Positions 6,252 through 6,680 of a stretch of DNA of 6,680 nt are shown here, one piece after another (position 1 is the first letter of the stretch; each line of letters opens with the position of its first letter). Below the pieces are notes generated by a model, which worked only from the letters and a program-made list of their open reading frames with translations, did not search any database and was not told the DNA's origin. Location: contig CAJMQT010000103.1 of the NCBI GenBank assembly GCA_905215655.1, forward strand, positions 1 to 6,680, in the 5' to 3' direction. The position numbers were made by a program, and so were the translations under genes. This DNA comes from an uncultured bacterium. GTDB lineage: Bacteria > Bacteroidota > Bacteroidia > Bacteroidales > Bacteroidaceae.

Positions 6252-6288
6252 ACGGAAGCAAGTTGTATTTATATACACTTGCCTCCGT
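6252..6288 (-). terminator. Intrinsic terminator downstream of the BspA-like fragment
   Basis: ACGGA, GCAAGT and GTAT on the left arm (6252-6268) pair with ATAC, ACTTGC and TCCGT on the right arm (6273-6288), broken by one A/C mismatch and one bulged T, around a 4-base loop. On the minus strand the stem runs directly into a tract of seven T (from 6252 down to 6246). This is a textbook terminator 34 bases past the stop codon at 6323. Confidence 0.9.
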
Positions 6289-6322
6289 TGTGCTTTATTC
6301 GTTGCTTAATCCTGATGAAGGA

Positions 6323-6640
6323 TTATTTTGCGTTTACGAATGCTTTTGTTGTCTTGACGCCTTCACGTATGATGTAAACTCCGGGAGTAATGTTGTTTGC
6401 AGGAACTTTAACGCCATGCAAGTTATAGTAAACTTTTCCCGTGTTAACATTGCCGCTTTCAATTCCGTTGATGTCTGACAATGTTATTCCTTCGATGTTT
6501 GTAAATTCTTTCCTGCTTACAGCAGCCTTGTATTCATCTACTGATGCTGCCGGGACATGGAGAGTTGCCGTAAGGAAGTCTTTAAACATTCCGTCGGTCG
6601 CACAGGTCGGTGGCACGGTATTGAGAGATTTAACCTGCAT
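6323..6640 (-). CDS. C-terminal fragment of a BspA-like leucine-rich-repeat surface protein
   Basis: The 105 codons match the last part of BspA-type LRR proteins of oral and gut Bacteroidales, which are secreted or surface adhesins. Residues 4-50 (KSLNTVPPTC, then LHVPAASVDEYKAA, then EFTNIEGI) form the usual closing unit after the last LRR. Residues 70-105 (KVYYNLHGVKVPA, then PGVYIIREGVKT) resemble the YNLxGxxV/GxYIxxG C-terminal module of Prevotella exported proteins, possibly a short type IX-style sorting end. There is no signal peptide and no complete LRR, so on its own it is unlikely to be functional. In the same frame a TGA lies two codons before the ATG (6644-6646). The ATG overlaps the TAA of another frame that runs in from the window edge. 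Most likely it is the 3' part of a frameshifted or partly deleted gene. The terminator behind it is intact. Confidence 0.65.
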   Translation of the reverse strand: MQVKSLNTVPPTCATDGMFKDFLTATLHVPAASVDEYKAAVSRKEFTNIEGITLSDINGIESGNVNTGKVYYNLHGVKVPANNITPGVYIIREGVKTTKAFVNAK

Positions 6641-6678
6641 TATTCATAGGCTTTCGTTACGAGAGTTCCAAATGTCTG
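6640..6678 (-). pseudogene. End of an upstream LRR-like reading frame, probable 5' part of the broken BspA-like gene
   Basis: In the frame ending at the TAA of 6640-6642 the last residues read QTFGTLVTKAYE. This looks like the strand-turn part of an LRR_5 unit (compare the frequent xFGxxVTxIxxxAF pattern). It is open to the window edge, whereas the other two minus-strand frames are closed within this edge. The TAA overlaps the ATG of the next frame as TAATG. The full gene lies outside the window, so the call rests on only 12 codons. Confidence 0.35.
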
Positions 6679-6680
6679 TG

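Overview
The window looks like chromosomal DNA from a member of the Bacteroidota, most likely Prevotella or a close relative. This rests on protein style: a Bacteroidales-type ECF sigma/anti-sigma pair, a BspA-like C-terminus, and a nucleotide-sugar dehydrogenase of the longer form that I associate with this group. It also rests on A-rich leaders without Shine-Dalgarno sequences and a TAnnTTTG-type -7 box. I assign the genus by recall of these features, not by a search. Every gene I accept lies on the minus strand, so transcription runs from high to low coordinates.

Right edge (6323-6680): the C-terminal part of a BspA-like leucine-rich-repeat surface protein, 105 codons long and closed by a strong intrinsic terminator (6252-6288). 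Upstream its frame is blocked, and a second frame carrying LRR-like residues stops exactly on its ATG. It looks like a broken gene or the tail of one.

Middle (3681-5973): a compact three-gene operon. It contains an ECF sigma factor, a one-span anti-sigma-like membrane protein coupled to it by a TAATG overlap, and, 13 bases further on, a secreted or periplasmic protein of about 324 residues that I do not recognise. The operon ends at a 13-bp perfect hairpin terminator. This is a self-contained envelope-signalling cassette without the TonB receptor or FecR-type partner of the classical Bacteroidetes systems, and it is the best candidate for an undescribed system.

Long intergenic region (2942-3834): noncoding as far as I can see, but structured. 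It holds a 22-bp tandem array of palindromic units (3261-3354), an A/T-rich 11-bp inverted repeat (3605-3638), a candidate promoter (3046-3053) and a perfect 10-bp inverted repeat with a 31-nt loop (2964-3014) in the leader of the next gene.

Left part (36-2941): a probable operon of UDP-glucose 6-dehydrogenase-type enzyme (ugd), a family 2 polyprenol-phosphate sugar transferase and a PlsC-type acyltransferase. Together they make an activated uronic-acid-type sugar nucleotide, load a sugar onto a lipid carrier and acylate a glycerolipid or related acceptor, which points to envelope glycoconjugate and lipid synthesis. A copy of the 22-bp palindromic unit reappears at bases 1-20, just past the end of this operon, so the same repeat family lies on both sides of it.
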